Assembly: GCF_042680725.1 (NCBI RefSeq)
Contig: NZ_JBHUEK010000026.1
Location: forward strand, 103,453 to 167,452
From: Ferdinandcohnia salidurans
Lineage (GTDB): Bacteria; Bacillota; Bacilli; Bacillales; Bacillaceae_L
Length of the DNA stretch: 64,000 bases
Direction of reading: 5' to 3'
Position numbers and translations under genes: made by a program. This document shows positions 40,032-48,903 of the stretch, piece by piece. Numbering within the stretch: position 1 is the first letter of the stretch; each line of letters opens with the position of its first letter. The notes under the pieces were generated by a model. It made no database searches, had not been told where the DNA came from, and was given only the letters and a program-made list of their open reading frames with translations.

Positions 40032-41386
40032 TTGAACACTTCCTCAGGGGCTTTAATCGTCGTTTCTGTTAAGTAAACGGCGTATTGTAGTGGTAGTCTA
40101 CTTGAGAGTTTATCGTATTTCCTTAGCTTTGGATGAGAAAAAATCGAGCGACCTGGCTTTGAATTCGCTTCGAAAAGCCATACACTTCCATTTTTATCAA
40201 TACCTAAATCAAAACCAAGTTCCCCGATATGCCCTTCTTGTCGAGAATCAATAACTTCACTTAATATAAGGGCTGCCTGGCTTAGTGAATCAGTGACTTT
40301 TTTGCATTCTTCTACATCAGGAAAAATTTCAGTAAGTGTTCGGACCACACCACCATTATTTAAATGCGTTGTAACACTTCCACGACCTGCAATTTTTCCA
40401 GCCATCACGCTAACCTGCCATTTTCCTCTTTCATCTTTATTCGTATGAATACGAAAATCAATTGTTTTATGATCACTTCGAATTAAATGAATGCCTTGTT
40501 GGACAATATAATGCTCCAATCGTCTATTACGGAAATGAGTGTTGACAAATGCCTCAATGGAAGAAAAACGTTGGAGACGATTTTTTCCGTCCGCATCACG
40601 AAAACGACAATAATATTCATCTGTTTCACGATCAAACAGAATTTGATAGATCCCCAAACCAAGGCTTCCGTTTGCTGGTTTAATGTATACATGTTGATAC
40701 TTCGAAAGCATTCGTTCAATTAGCGAAAAGGTCGGGCTTTTATGGGTTTCCGGTAAATACGTAGCAACGCGGTGGTCACCCTCTAATAACTGATGAATCT
40801 CCCATTTATCAAAAAATCCAGGATTAAACCATGGAATTAAGTATTCATGATGTAAACGTTGTTTAATTTCACTTAATGTTTTATGTTTTTCAGTACGCCG
40901 GTTTGGAAGACGGTCATAGACAACATTAGGAAACGGAATTTCAATCGTTTCCCAGCCACTATGACTATGAAATAGTCCATGAATGGTACCCTTATCCCAA
41001 TCAATATGTTTCGCACCAAAAATAAAAACGTATGCTCCAACAGCTTTTTCTTGGGCCAAAAGCTTCGCAAAAAACAGTGTTCGTTCCCCAATTGGGCGAA
41101 TCATCGACTCACTAAAACCAGCTGTGAAAATCCCGACCAAAGGTCCAATATAGAGATGATCCTCATGGATGATCACTTGTGTGGTACTTGTATAGGGGAT
41201 TTTTAAGTTTGTAAAAATATCCTCGGACATTTTAATTTCCTGTTGGTCAGTTTGGACGACCTTACATTCACAAGAGGACGTTCCAAAAAAGATACGCTTG
41301 ATGGGTGTTTTTAGTTTGAATGTTTTAGGAATACTCACGGTTCCATTTACTTGTTCCGTAATTTTCAGTGGTAGCGGTGTTCGCAT
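40028..41386 (-). CDS. yheD: YheD-like ATP-grasp protein, paralogue 3
   Basis: 452 residues, the YheD length. A beta-rich N-terminal region (to about 110) with GPLVGIFTAGF is followed by the ATP-grasp domain: YIKPANGSLGLGIYQI, IDFRIHTNKDERG, and GELGFDLGIDKNGSVWLFEANSKPGR. Ligase-type chemistry (acyl phosphate plus amine) is expected from the fold, but no substrate is known. AAAGGAGCTG precedes ATG. A dispersed repeat separates it from the gene upstream. Confidence 0.88.
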   Translation of the reverse strand: MRTPLPLKITEQVNGTVSIPKTFKLKTPIKRIFFGTSSCECKVVQTDQQEIKMSEDIFTNLKIPYTSTTQVIIHEDHLYIGPLVGIFTAGFSESMIRPIGERTLFFAKLLAQEKAVGAYVFIFGAKHIDWDKGTIHGLFHSHSGWETIEIPFPNVVYDRLPNRRTEKHKTLSEIKQRLHHEYLIPWFNPGFFDKWEIHQLLEGDHRVATYLPETHKSPTFSLIERMLSKYQHVYIKPANGSLGLGIYQILFDRETDEYYCRFRDADGKNRLQRFSSIEAFVNTHFRNRRLEHYIVQQGIHLIRSDHKTIDFRIHTNKDERGKWQVSVMAGKIAGRGSVTTHLNNGGVVRTLTEIFPDVEECKKVTDSLSQAALILSEVIDSRQEGHIGELGFDLGIDKNGSVWLFEANSKPGRSIFSHPKLRKYDKLSSRLPLQYAVYLTETTIKAPEEVFK

Positions 41387-41404
41387 TTTTTACAGCTCCT
41401 TTTT

Positions 41405-41530
41405 AAAAGTGTCTAGCTTCAGGCGCCATCGGCTCTCTGGTCTAAGCCAATCGCTTCTGAAGGTAAAAGACACCTTCTGTCAGCGCTCGTCTTATGCTTG
41501 TCGCCGATTAGCGGGCGCCTTGTGCTTTTC
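41405..41530. repeat. dispersed repeat, family 3, full copy
   Basis: Begins AAAAGTGTCTAGCTTC and ends GGGCGCCTTGTGCTTTTC, with a central imperfect hairpin (CGCTTCTGAAGGT with ACCTTCTGTCAGCG). I recognise this as a common Bacillaceae intergenic repeat. Here it lies inside the yheC/yheD operon, touching the stop codon of the upstream gene. A shortened copy lies at 32287-32352. Confidence 0.8.
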
Positions 41531-42591
41531 TAAGTAGAATGTAGATGTGTGCAATATTGTAATAATGTTGTATAAAGGGATTCTTCTTGTTCTGGACTCG
41601 TTTCTATAACTACCTTTCTACCTGGTTTTGAATTTGTATCTAAAATCCAGATGGCACCGTCCTTTGTAAGACCTAAATCAACTCCAAGTTCGAATAATGG
41701 ATCAAAATGTTTTTCAAGAACCTCTGGTAACCTATTAATAATTGTATGAATATTATCCGAAAGTAATTGCCTTTGATTGAAAGACATTTTTTCTGTCCAA
41801 CTCTCAAAGGAATGAGTTTCCCCACCGCCACCTAAATTTGAAATGAGATGTTCAGGCAATCCAAGGCGGATTCCACGACCTTGCTCAATCCATGCCCCAT
41901 GCCGATTTTTTTGCAGTAGAATTCGAATATCGAAAGGGCGGTTGTCTGCATCATGGAGAGGTAAATAGGTTTGAGATAAATAGGGCTGGTTCGAAATGAT
42001 CATATCAAGCCATTTTTTTAAATCCCTTCTTGTTGTAAACTGCTGTTTTTTTAGTTGATTAGCATCTTTATAGATGGCCTCAACATAATCCTGGTGAAGA
42101 AAGAGACCAATAATGCCTTTTCCCATCGAGCCTTTTTCTGGTTTAAGAATGAGTTGATGTTTTTTCATTAGGGTTCGAAGGATAGTAGGTGAGGAGAGTG
42201 CTTGTTCAGTAGATGGGATATATGGTGATAATGTCTCATCTTGACTTAAAATTTTATAAATCTCCCATTTACTTGGAAGCCCTTGCCCTAGAAATAGGTT
42301 GCCCGGCCTTCTTTTTAACCAGTTCATAATCGGCTGACTTTTCTTAGAGACTTCATCTTCTGAGTAAAAACAGCGGTCATATAAATAGGTTGGAATTTCA
42401 AATAAGCTTTTTTCCCAGGTATGTGAAATAGTATTGTATTTTTCTCCTTGGATCATTTCAGAGGCTGGTTCGATGGAGGTTGGTGTGAATCGGAAAAGTT
42501 GAATCCCGAAATCAGGTGCACGTTTAGCAAGTTCTGTTGCATAACCTTTTTCCTGGTTCGGATAAAGCGTAACAAATCCCAGTGAAATCAC
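41530..42591 (-). CDS. yheC: YheC-like ATP-grasp protein, paralogue 2
   Basis: 353 residues, the short YheC form without the beta-rich N-terminal region. ATP-grasp: ILKPEKGSMGKGIIGL, RPFDIRILLQKNRHG, and ELGVDLGLTKDGAIWILDTNSKPGR. GTG start with AGGGGAG 8 nt upstream. The gap to the preceding paralogue is 37 nt. Confidence 0.9.
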   Translation of the reverse strand: MISLGFVTLYPNQEKGYATELAKRAPDFGIQLFRFTPTSIEPASEMIQGEKYNTISHTWEKSLFEIPTYLYDRCFYSEDEVSKKSQPIMNWLKRRPGNLFLGQGLPSKWEIYKILSQDETLSPYIPSTEQALSSPTILRTLMKKHQLILKPEKGSMGKGIIGLFLHQDYVEAIYKDANQLKKQQFTTRRDLKKWLDMIISNQPYLSQTYLPLHDADNRPFDIRILLQKNRHGAWIEQGRGIRLGLPEHLISNLGGGGETHSFESWTEKMSFNQRQLLSDNIHTIINRLPEVLEKHFDPLFELGVDLGLTKDGAIWILDTNSKPGRKVVIETSPEQEESLYTTLLQYCTHLHST

Positions 42592-42628
42592 AAGATTCTC
42601 CCCTTTCTTTTATACGATTTTTGATTGA

Positions 42629-43990
42629 TCATCTTAGGTTGGAAAGGAAGACACAATGCTGCAGAAGCGCTTTTGCGCTTGGTCGAATTTTGGTCGATAA
42701 TTTATCCTGTTCTTGATTTTTCGATGGCTTCGTATTAACCTCTATAATGGTTGGCTTTCCAGTTTCATCGAGAGCTAGGTCAATCCCTAATTCCGCAAAT
42801 ATTCCGTCCGCTGTTCCATCAATAATTTCAGCAACTTCAAGTGCTAAGTCCTTTATTAATCTCTTAATATGCGGAATCTCTTTCATCTCAAAGTTTTCTA
42901 GAAGAACGTTATGAACCTTTTGAATTTCTCCGCCTCTTGCCAGATTAGAAACAAATTCATCTTTTGAAGATACACGGGCAACAATCGAGGTTAGCTGCCA
43001 TTTTTCACTAGATTGTTTTTGACAAAGCACGCGAAAATCCAATGGCTTTTCTTTATAAGAAAGAAGCGGAATACATTGTTGAACGATGAAAGTATGCTGT
43101 TTTAGCCTTGAGAGTAAGGATTGAAAGAGGGATGGGAAGCTTTGATGAACCGTCTCAATGTCACCTGAGAACGTTGTATAATCTAAAAAATACGTATCTT
43201 CATCCGTTTTTTGAATCCGAAAAATATTTCTCCCCTGGCTCCCATGGACCGGTTTTACAAAAACACATTGATATTTTTCAAGCATTTCAAAGAGAACATC
43301 TTTATTTGTTAAAAGCATGGTATCAGGTAGATAAGAATGGAGATGCTCATTTTCATATAGCATTTCGCGCACTTCCCATTTATTTAGAAAATGATCATTA
43401 AAATATGGGATATTGTTCATTTGCAGTTCATTTGTAAAATCGATAAAACTTGAGTGTTGCTCTCGCTTGCGTGAGTGAATCCGATTGTGAACCACATGAG
43501 GGTAAGGAACAGCCGATTTTTTCCATATGCCATCGATAAAGATGTACCCTTTTTGGTCATAAAATGTATTTAAAGAGAATACATAGAAAAGTACTCCGAT
43601 TTCGCTTGCATAGAGTGACAGTTCCTCGCAAAACTCTCCGATTGAACCAAATGATACCAGGTTGTTTTTTTCAGTTGCTTCCGTTAATAGACCGATAAAT
43701 GGACCCATTTCTAGTTTGTTATTTGCTTTCTTGAATAGCGTTATTGAAAAATTCTCAGAAGGAAGCTGTAATTCCTTTAATATGAAAGTTGGACATTGAA
43801 TGACAGGCTCGCTCTCATTAATAGATACGACTTTTACCATAAGACTATTCCTGTTACAGTATAATTCAATTGTCTGTTCCTTTTGTAAGCCAAACTTCTT
43901 TATAATGATGTCACTAATTTTTATTTGTAAATAGGAATCCTGCTCGTCAGAAACAGGAATCACCTCGATAAGAATTTTTTCCGTCATCAT
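42629..43990 (-). CDS. YheD-like ATP-grasp protein, paralogue 1
   Basis: 453 residues, first gene of the operon. N-terminal beta-rich region with GPFIGLLTEA (about 115), then ATP-grasp: FVKPVHGSQGRNIFRI, LDFRVLCQKQSSEKW, and AELGIDLALDETGKPTIIEV plus NTKPSK. It resembles the gene at 40028-41386 in layout, so one of the two arose by duplication. Two adjacent ATGs are possible starts behind a weak GGGG. Confidence 0.85.
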   Translation of the reverse strand: MMTEKILIEVIPVSDEQDSYLQIKISDIIIKKFGLQKEQTIELYCNRNSLMVKVVSINESEPVIQCPTFILKELQLPSENFSITLFKKANNKLEMGPFIGLLTEATEKNNLVSFGSIGEFCEELSLYASEIGVLFYVFSLNTFYDQKGYIFIDGIWKKSAVPYPHVVHNRIHSRKREQHSSFIDFTNELQMNNIPYFNDHFLNKWEVREMLYENEHLHSYLPDTMLLTNKDVLFEMLEKYQCVFVKPVHGSQGRNIFRIQKTDEDTYFLDYTTFSGDIETVHQSFPSLFQSLLSRLKQHTFIVQQCIPLLSYKEKPLDFRVLCQKQSSEKWQLTSIVARVSSKDEFVSNLARGGEIQKVHNVLLENFEMKEIPHIKRLIKDLALEVAEIIDGTADGIFAELGIDLALDETGKPTIIEVNTKPSKNQEQDKLSTKIRPSAKALLQHCVFLSNLR

Positions 43991-44136
43991 GATAACCCCA
44001 TTTGCGTAACTTGACGTTCAAACACTATAATTGATAAGGTGATGATTCAATAAAGAAAAACGATTTTGCTTAAATATATAGGCAAATGTCTGATATCGTA
44101 TCGTATGAAAAGACAATAAAAACTGTGAAAAAAAAT

Positions 44137-44384
44137 TAACTTTATTCAGTAGAAGTCCTTTATTTCTATTAGTGGGATGAAATAGATTGGAGTACACATT
44201 ATAGTGGTAATTTATCCCTTGGCTGAATAAAGTTAGCCTCCGGCGGATGCCACGATTTTTAAAAGGAAATTTTTCGAGCAGTAAGATCAAAGACTAAATA
44301 CGCCACTTCCTGTGGCAACGTCTTTATGACCTACTTCCTGTAGGCCTAAAAATCGGGCACAAATACTCCAAGGCGTATTTGATA
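44137..44384 (+). repeat. dispersed repeat, family 2, copy 1
   Basis: Starts with TAACTTTATTCAG (44137-44149), whose perfect complement CTGAATAAAGTTA is at 44223-44235, then CTCCGGCGGATGCCA, GGAAATTTTTCGAG, and CAAATACTCCAAGGCGTATT. The 3' part matches 47254-47345. Two small hairpins, GCCAC-TTCCT-GTGGC and CCTAC-TTCCT-GTAGG, are extra here. It ends about 24 nt before the yheB start. Confidence 0.8.
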
Positions 44385-44408
44385 TTAAGTTAACAAAGGG
44401 TGATCTGT

Positions 44409-45545
44409 ATGAACGTTTTTTTAATGATTGTATTAATGATGGTGATTGGAGCCATTATTGGAGGAGTTACGAATTCATTGGCCATCAAGATGTTATTTCG
44501 GCCATATAAAGCCATCTATATTGGTGGAAAACGCCTTCCATTTACTCCTGGATTAATCCCGAAACGGAGGGAAGAGCTAGCAAGGCAGATGGGAAGAACC
44601 GTGGTAGAGCATCTCTTAACACCTGAAAGCCTAAAGAAAAAATTACAGGATGAAAGCTTTGTCGCAAACATCGAAGGCTGGGCGAAGGAAGAGGTTGCTA
44701 AACTGCTGGATACTGAGATAAATTTTGTCGAGATAGCTGGACAAGTTGGGATACATAATCTTAATGAACGTGCAGAGGAGCAACTAACCAACTTTATTGA
44801 AACCAAATTTAAAAGTCTTATACATGAAATGGGCCAAAAGGAAATAGGCGATGTCATTCCAGAGGAGCTACTTTCAACTATCGAAAAGAGGTTTCCAGCG
44901 GTTGCGGAATATATAACAGAAAAAGGTATCGAGTATTTCGAAAGTGAGGAAGGGAAACATCGTCTAAAAAGAATGATCGACGAGTTCCTAGCCACCCGTG
45001 GAATGCTTGGAAATATGGTGCAAATGTTTTTAGGAAACACAAGCTTAATAGATAAGATTCAACCTGAAATTGTTAAATTTCTATCTAACCCAGGAACAAA
45101 GGAGCTTTTACAATCTTTAATTGAAAAAGAATGGAATAAGGTGAAAGCCTGGGAGGTTAACAGAGTTGTCGAGCAGGTAGGTTTTGAAAAAATTCTTTCA
45201 TTCTTAAAGGAACAGACTCTGAACATCTTCCCTGTTAAGAAGTATCTTGAAACACCTGCAAATGAGGTGTTACTACCTTACAAAGACAGAATCCTTGAGC
45301 AGATAGTTCCTAAAGGAATTGAGATGGCTGGCGAATTTGTGGCAAATCGTATTGAAAAATTGATGAAAAGCCTCAAAATCGAGGAAATTGTAAAGGAGCA
45401 GGTTGGAACATTTTCTGTAGAGCGCCTAGAGGAAATGGTGTTAGGTATTTCTAAACGGGAATTCAAAATGATTACCTATTTAGGTGCTCTTTTAGGTGGA
45501 ATCATCGGAATTTTTCAAGGGGTTATTGCACAGTTTTTACAATAA
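44409..45545 (+). CDS. yheB: YheB, DUF445 membrane protein
   Basis: About 378 residues. N-terminal TM segment, then GGVTNSLAIKMLFRPYKAIY and LPFTPGLIPKRREELARQMG, both strongly conserved in YheB; a long helical region; and a C-terminal TM hairpin (LGALLGGIIGIFQGVIAQF). Function unknown. ATG 44409 follows AAGGGTGAT by 7 nt; an in-frame GTG at 44400 lies on that site. Divergent from the yheC/yheD operon. Confidence 0.9.
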   Translation: MNVFLMIVLMMVIGAIIGGVTNSLAIKMLFRPYKAIYIGGKRLPFTPGLIPKRREELARQMGRTVVEHLLTPESLKKKLQDESFVANIEGWAKEEVAKLLDTEINFVEIAGQVGIHNLNERAEEQLTNFIETKFKSLIHEMGQKEIGDVIPEELLSTIEKRFPAVAEYITEKGIEYFESEEGKHRLKRMIDEFLATRGMLGNMVQMFLGNTSLIDKIQPEIVKFLSNPGTKELLQSLIEKEWNKVKAWEVNRVVEQVGFEKILSFLKEQTLNIFPVKKYLETPANEVLLPYKDRILEQIVPKGIEMAGEFVANRIEKLMKSLKIEEIVKEQVGTFSVERLEEMVLGISKREFKMITYLGALLGGIIGIFQGVIAQFLQ

Positions 45546-45615
45546 ACATAAGCAAAACGCCCTGCATAGAATATCTTAAAATAATCTCCCTAATTTCTAG
45601 ATGAGGGTGAATTAT

Positions 45616-45672
45616 ATGGAAATGTTTGTTATAGTGGAAAAGAACCATTTTGCTCGTAATAAATCTGGATAA
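45616..45672 (+). CDS. 18-residue small ORF coupled to yheA
   Basis: MEMFVIVEKNHFARNKSG, with GAGGGTGA about 7 nt before ATG. Its TAA overlaps the start of the yheA ribosome binding site (AAAGGAGG), which suggests coupling. Too short for certainty; it could be incidental. Confidence 0.35.
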   Translation: MEMFVIVEKNHFARNKSG

Positions 45673-45686
45673 AGGAGGTAGGTAAA

Positions 45687-46043
45687 ATGGGTGTAAATTT
45701 ATATGATGTTGCTTATGGTGTTGAGAAGGCGATTCGTGAGAGTGATGAGTTTAAACAACTAAAGCAATTATATGATCAAGTGAATAATGACGAAGGTGCA
45801 AAGAAATTATTTGAAAGCTTCCGGAACATTCAATTATCCCTTCAACAAAAACAAATGATGGGTGAAGATATTTCACAAGAAGAAGTAGAACAGGCTCAAA
45901 GACAAGTTGCACTTGTTCAACAACATGATACAATTGCAAAACTTATGGAAGCTGAGCAGCGAATGAGCGTTGTCATCGGCGAATTAAATCAAATCATGCT
46001 TAAACCACTTGAAGAACTATACGGAAGTATGGATCAACAATAA
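45687..46043 (+). CDS. yheA: YheA, YlbF/YmcA-family protein
   Basis: 118 residues, all helical: LYDVAYGVEKAIRESDEFKQLKQLYDQV, in parts AIRESDEFKQL and FESFRNIQLSLQQKQMMG, the family pattern. YlbF and YmcA form a complex with YaaT that influences RNase Y; YheA's own role is unresolved. AAAGGAGG precedes ATG. A terminator follows. Confidence 0.92.
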   Translation: MGVNLYDVAYGVEKAIRESDEFKQLKQLYDQVNNDEGAKKLFESFRNIQLSLQQKQMMGEDISQEEVEQAQRQVALVQQHDTIAKLMEAEQRMSVVIGELNQIMLKPLEELYGSMDQQ

Positions 46044-46051
46044 GACTTTTT

Positions 46052-46088
46052 AGGAACCCACGCGAATTTGGTGAGGGTTCTTTTTTTT
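46052..46088 (+). terminator. Rho-independent terminator of yheA
   Basis: GAACCC (46054-46059) pairs with GGGTTC (46075-46080) and is followed by eight T. Confidence 0.82.
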
Positions 46089-46221
46089 GCTCATATATGT
46101 GAAACTTTAAGTAACACATATTGTCGGCCATTTTTCTATAATAGTCTTTTGTTCTAATCAGTTTCATTTTTTCATAACCATATGTATAGGGGACGCCCAA
46201 CTGAGAAGGAGGACCTGCTAT

Positions 46222-47085
46222 ATGTATAGGTTACTAGCAATAAATGTGGATGGCACATTACTACGTCCAAACGGTCGGCTTCAAAGTGGAACTAAGGAAG
46301 CCATCGATTTTGTCCGTGCAAAGGAAGTTTATGTGACTCTCATAACAAGACGTCACTTCCCATCGACGAAAAAAATCGCAAAAGCATTAAAGCTGAACTC
46401 ATTGTTAATTACGCATAATGGAGGATTCATCAGTGATAACCTGGATGAACCTATTTATGTAAAACGTATTTCAGAGGAGAAAACATTTAATATTGTCCAG
46501 GTATTAGAAAACTTTAAGTGTAGCATTCGCCTCCAACATGAAAAGTTTTCAATTGGCAATCGCGTGAGATTCCCTGGCAATTTAATCGCAAAAGCAATGT
46601 TTGGTTCTGGTGATCCACTCTTTTATCCAATGCAGTTCGTCGATTCGCTTGGGGATTATTTAACAGACAATCCTGTTGCACCACCTAAAATTGAGGTCTA
46701 TGCACAAAGTGAAACTGAACTGAAAACAATTAGAGAAACAGTGAATGAGCATTTCAATGACATTCAAGTGGATCTAACAGAACCGCATAAGCTAGAAATT
46801 ACTCCTTTTGGTGTTTCTAAACTTAATGGATTAAAAACGTTAGCTAATCACTTAGATATTCCTTTGCATGAAACAGTTGTTATTGGTGATTCACTAGATG
46901 ATATTGAAATCATTGAATCTGCTGGATTAGGGGTTGCAATGTGGAATGCACCGAAGGAAGTGAAATTTGCTGCTGACTGGGTGACTCGGTCCAATAATAT
47001 GAATGGCGTCTCCTATATGATTAAAGAGCATTTCCGTAAGCAGCAAAGAATTGACTTCTTAAAACAAATTAAGATTGAAAAATAA
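46222..47085 (+). CDS. yhaX: Cof-type HAD protein YhaX, nucleophile Asp replaced by Asn
   Basis: 287 residues. Cof-type HAD layout: motif I INVDGTLLR (residues 8-16), motif II LITRR (about 40), a C2 cap, motif III Lys in GVSKLNGL, and motif IV VVIGDSLDDIEII. In motif I the first Asp of DxDGT, the nucleophile, is Asn (codon AAT). The rest of the fold is intact. Adjacent position to hemZ and yheA supports YhaX. AGAAGGAGG precedes ATG. It may be a dead phosphatase with a binding role, or reactivated by deamidation. Confidence 0.88.
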   Translation: MYRLLAINVDGTLLRPNGRLQSGTKEAIDFVRAKEVYVTLITRRHFPSTKKIAKALKLNSLLITHNGGFISDNLDEPIYVKRISEEKTFNIVQVLENFKCSIRLQHEKFSIGNRVRFPGNLIAKAMFGSGDPLFYPMQFVDSLGDYLTDNPVAPPKIEVYAQSETELKTIRETVNEHFNDIQVDLTEPHKLEITPFGVSKLNGLKTLANHLDIPLHETVVIGDSLDDIEIIESAGLGVAMWNAPKEVKFAADWVTRSNNMNGVSYMIKEHFRKQQRIDFLKQIKIEK

Positions 47086-47092
47086 AGTTGGG

Positions 47093-47122
47093 CTTGCCTC
47101 CACGCTATGTGGAGGTATTTTT
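47093..47122 (+). terminator. Rho-independent terminator of yhaX
   Basis: CCTCCAC (47097-47103) pairs with GTGGAGG (47109-47115), followed by TATTTTTG. Confidence 0.85.
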
Positions 47123-47208
47123 GTTGAGAGAAATGCAGAAATAGAAACTACCCAAAATTCTCATATTGATTAAAAAAGGTACATTCTGTACACTTAAGTA
47201 AGCTATTT

Positions 47209-47345
47209 TAACTTTATATAGCAGAAGTTGAGGACTTCTGCTATATAAAGTTAAAGCCTTCGGCGGATGCCAAGACTTTTCAATGGAAACTTTTCGAGTA
47301 AGCTCGAAAAAAATCTGGCGCAAATACGCCAAGGCGCATTTGATA
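47209..47345 (+). repeat. dispersed repeat, family 2, copy 2
   Basis: Starts with a 20-bp perfect hairpin, arms 47209-47228 and 47234-47253 with loop TGAGG, followed by CTTCGGCGGATGCCA, GGAAACTTTTCGAG, and CAAATACGCCAAGGCGCATT. Relative to copy 1 the outer stem bases change on both sides together. It ends about 22 nt before the hemZ start. Confidence 0.85.
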
Positions 47346-47366
47346 AAATAAAAGGTGATACAAATT

Positions 47367-48881
47367 ATGCGAATTTTATTCAAGGGGCTCGAGGATGATC
47401 GGTTTATGCGACCGTTACAGCTCATCACGAATCTTTTTTATGAAGAAAGTGAACTCTCAATAACAGAGCTAGAAAATCCTGAGCTATTAGTAGACTTTCA
47501 ATATGAATATAATAGTCCTGTCATAACAACACATGCCATACTGACTGACATCAAATCCGGCAACGAATTTAAGGGAAGCTATCGTAAGGAATTTCCTCCA
47601 TTTGAGAACGACAAAGAACTATTTAAAAAGATAAAAAATGCAGTCTCACATGTATATGTAATGGTCATGCAAGATTTTACAGGTATTACTCAGCCGTGGG
47701 GAATGCTTACTGGCATACGCCCAACAAAGCTGTTACACAAAAAGATTCGAGAGGGTAAATCTCATGAGGTAGCACACAAAGAGCTGAAAGAAGATTACTT
47801 AATTACAGACGAAAAACTCGAATTAATGCGCCAAATCGTCGACCGTCAACTCACAATGGTTCCTGATTTATATCAACTACAAAACGAAGTAAGTATTTAT
47901 ATTGGGATTCCTTTCTGCCCAACAAAATGTGCCTATTGTACATTCCCTGCATATGCTATCAATGGAAGACAAGGATCAGTCAATTCCTTCCTTGGTGGAC
48001 TTCATTATGAGATGCGTGAGATGGGGCGTTGGTTAAAGGAAAATGATATTCATATTACAACTGTATATTATGGTGGCGGAACTCCAACAAGTATCACGGC
48101 AGAAGAGATGGACATGCTGTATGAAGAAATGTACCAGTCCTTCCCAAATGTGAAAAACATTCGTGAAGTCACAGTTGAAGCGGGAAGACCGGACACGATT
48201 ACACCGGAAAAACTTGACGTCCTAAAAAAGTGGAATATCGACCGTATCAGTATTAACCCGCAGTCCTATATACAGGAAACACTAAAAGCGATTGGCCGTC
48301 ACCACACGGTTGAAGAAACCGTTGAAAAGTTTCATCTTGCACGAAATATGGGGATGAACAATATCAACATGGACTTAATCATTGGCCTTCCGGGTGAAGG
48401 GGTAGAAGAGTTCAATTATACCCTTTCAGAAACAGAAAAGCTTATGCCGGAGTCGTTAACCGTTCATACTTTATCCTTTAAGCGTGCATCTGAAATGACA
48501 CGAAACAAGAAAAAATATAAGGTTGCCGGTCGTGAAGAAATTACAGAGATGATGAATAATGCTTCAACCTGGACAAAGGAACACGGGTATGTCCCATATT
48601 ATTTATATCGAATGAAGAACATACTTGGGAACTTAGAGAATGTTGGCTATTCACTACCAGGACAAGAGAGTATCTACAATATTATGATTATGGAAGAAAT
48701 GCAAACAATCATTGGCTTAGGCTGTGGAGCAGCTAGCAAATTTATTGATCCTGTGACAGGGAAGATTACTCAGTTTGCAAACCCGAAGGATCCGAAATCC
48801 TACAATGATCATTTTATTGAATACACGAACAAAAAAATCGATATTTTAAACGATTTGTTTGGAGTAGCAAAAGGGGTATAG
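47367..48881 (+). CDS. hemZ: HemZ, radical SAM coproporphyrinogen dehydrogenase-like protein
   Basis: 504 residues, the full length of HemZ. The [4Fe-4S] motif is PFCPTKCAYCTF (CxxxCxxC), with YIGIPF before it, YYGGGTPTS, and a C-terminal HemN-like domain (GLGCGAASKF). Many blocks match B. subtilis HemZ as I remember it (TGIRPTKLLHKK, NINMDLIIGLPGEG). Proposed to convert coproporphyrinogen III in anaerobic haem synthesis. ATG 47367 follows AAGGTGAT; an in-frame GTG at 47355 falls on that site. Confidence 0.95.
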   Translation: MRILFKGLEDDRFMRPLQLITNLFYEESELSITELENPELLVDFQYEYNSPVITTHAILTDIKSGNEFKGSYRKEFPPFENDKELFKKIKNAVSHVYVMVMQDFTGITQPWGMLTGIRPTKLLHKKIREGKSHEVAHKELKEDYLITDEKLELMRQIVDRQLTMVPDLYQLQNEVSIYIGIPFCPTKCAYCTFPAYAINGRQGSVNSFLGGLHYEMREMGRWLKENDIHITTVYYGGGTPTSITAEEMDMLYEEMYQSFPNVKNIREVTVEAGRPDTITPEKLDVLKKWNIDRISINPQSYIQETLKAIGRHHTVEETVEKFHLARNMGMNNINMDLIIGLPGEGVEEFNYTLSETEKLMPESLTVHTLSFKRASEMTRNKKKYKVAGREEITEMMNNASTWTKEHGYVPYYLYRMKNILGNLENVGYSLPGQESIYNIMIMEEMQTIIGLGCGAASKFIDPVTGKITQFANPKDPKSYNDHFIEYTNKKIDILNDLFGVAKGV

Positions 48882-48903
48882 GAAACTATGCCTCTTTTTT
48901 TTC
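48871..48903 (+). terminator. Rho-independent terminator of hemZ
   Basis: GGGGTATAG (48873-48881, including the stop codon) pairs with CTATGCCTC (48886-48894; two G-U) and is followed by eight T. Confidence 0.88.

Noticed and set aside
44018..44290. Minus-strand frame of 90 codons upstream of the yheD operon
   Set aside because: It spans the family-2 repeat and its hairpin, with a composition typical of AT-rich noncoding DNA.
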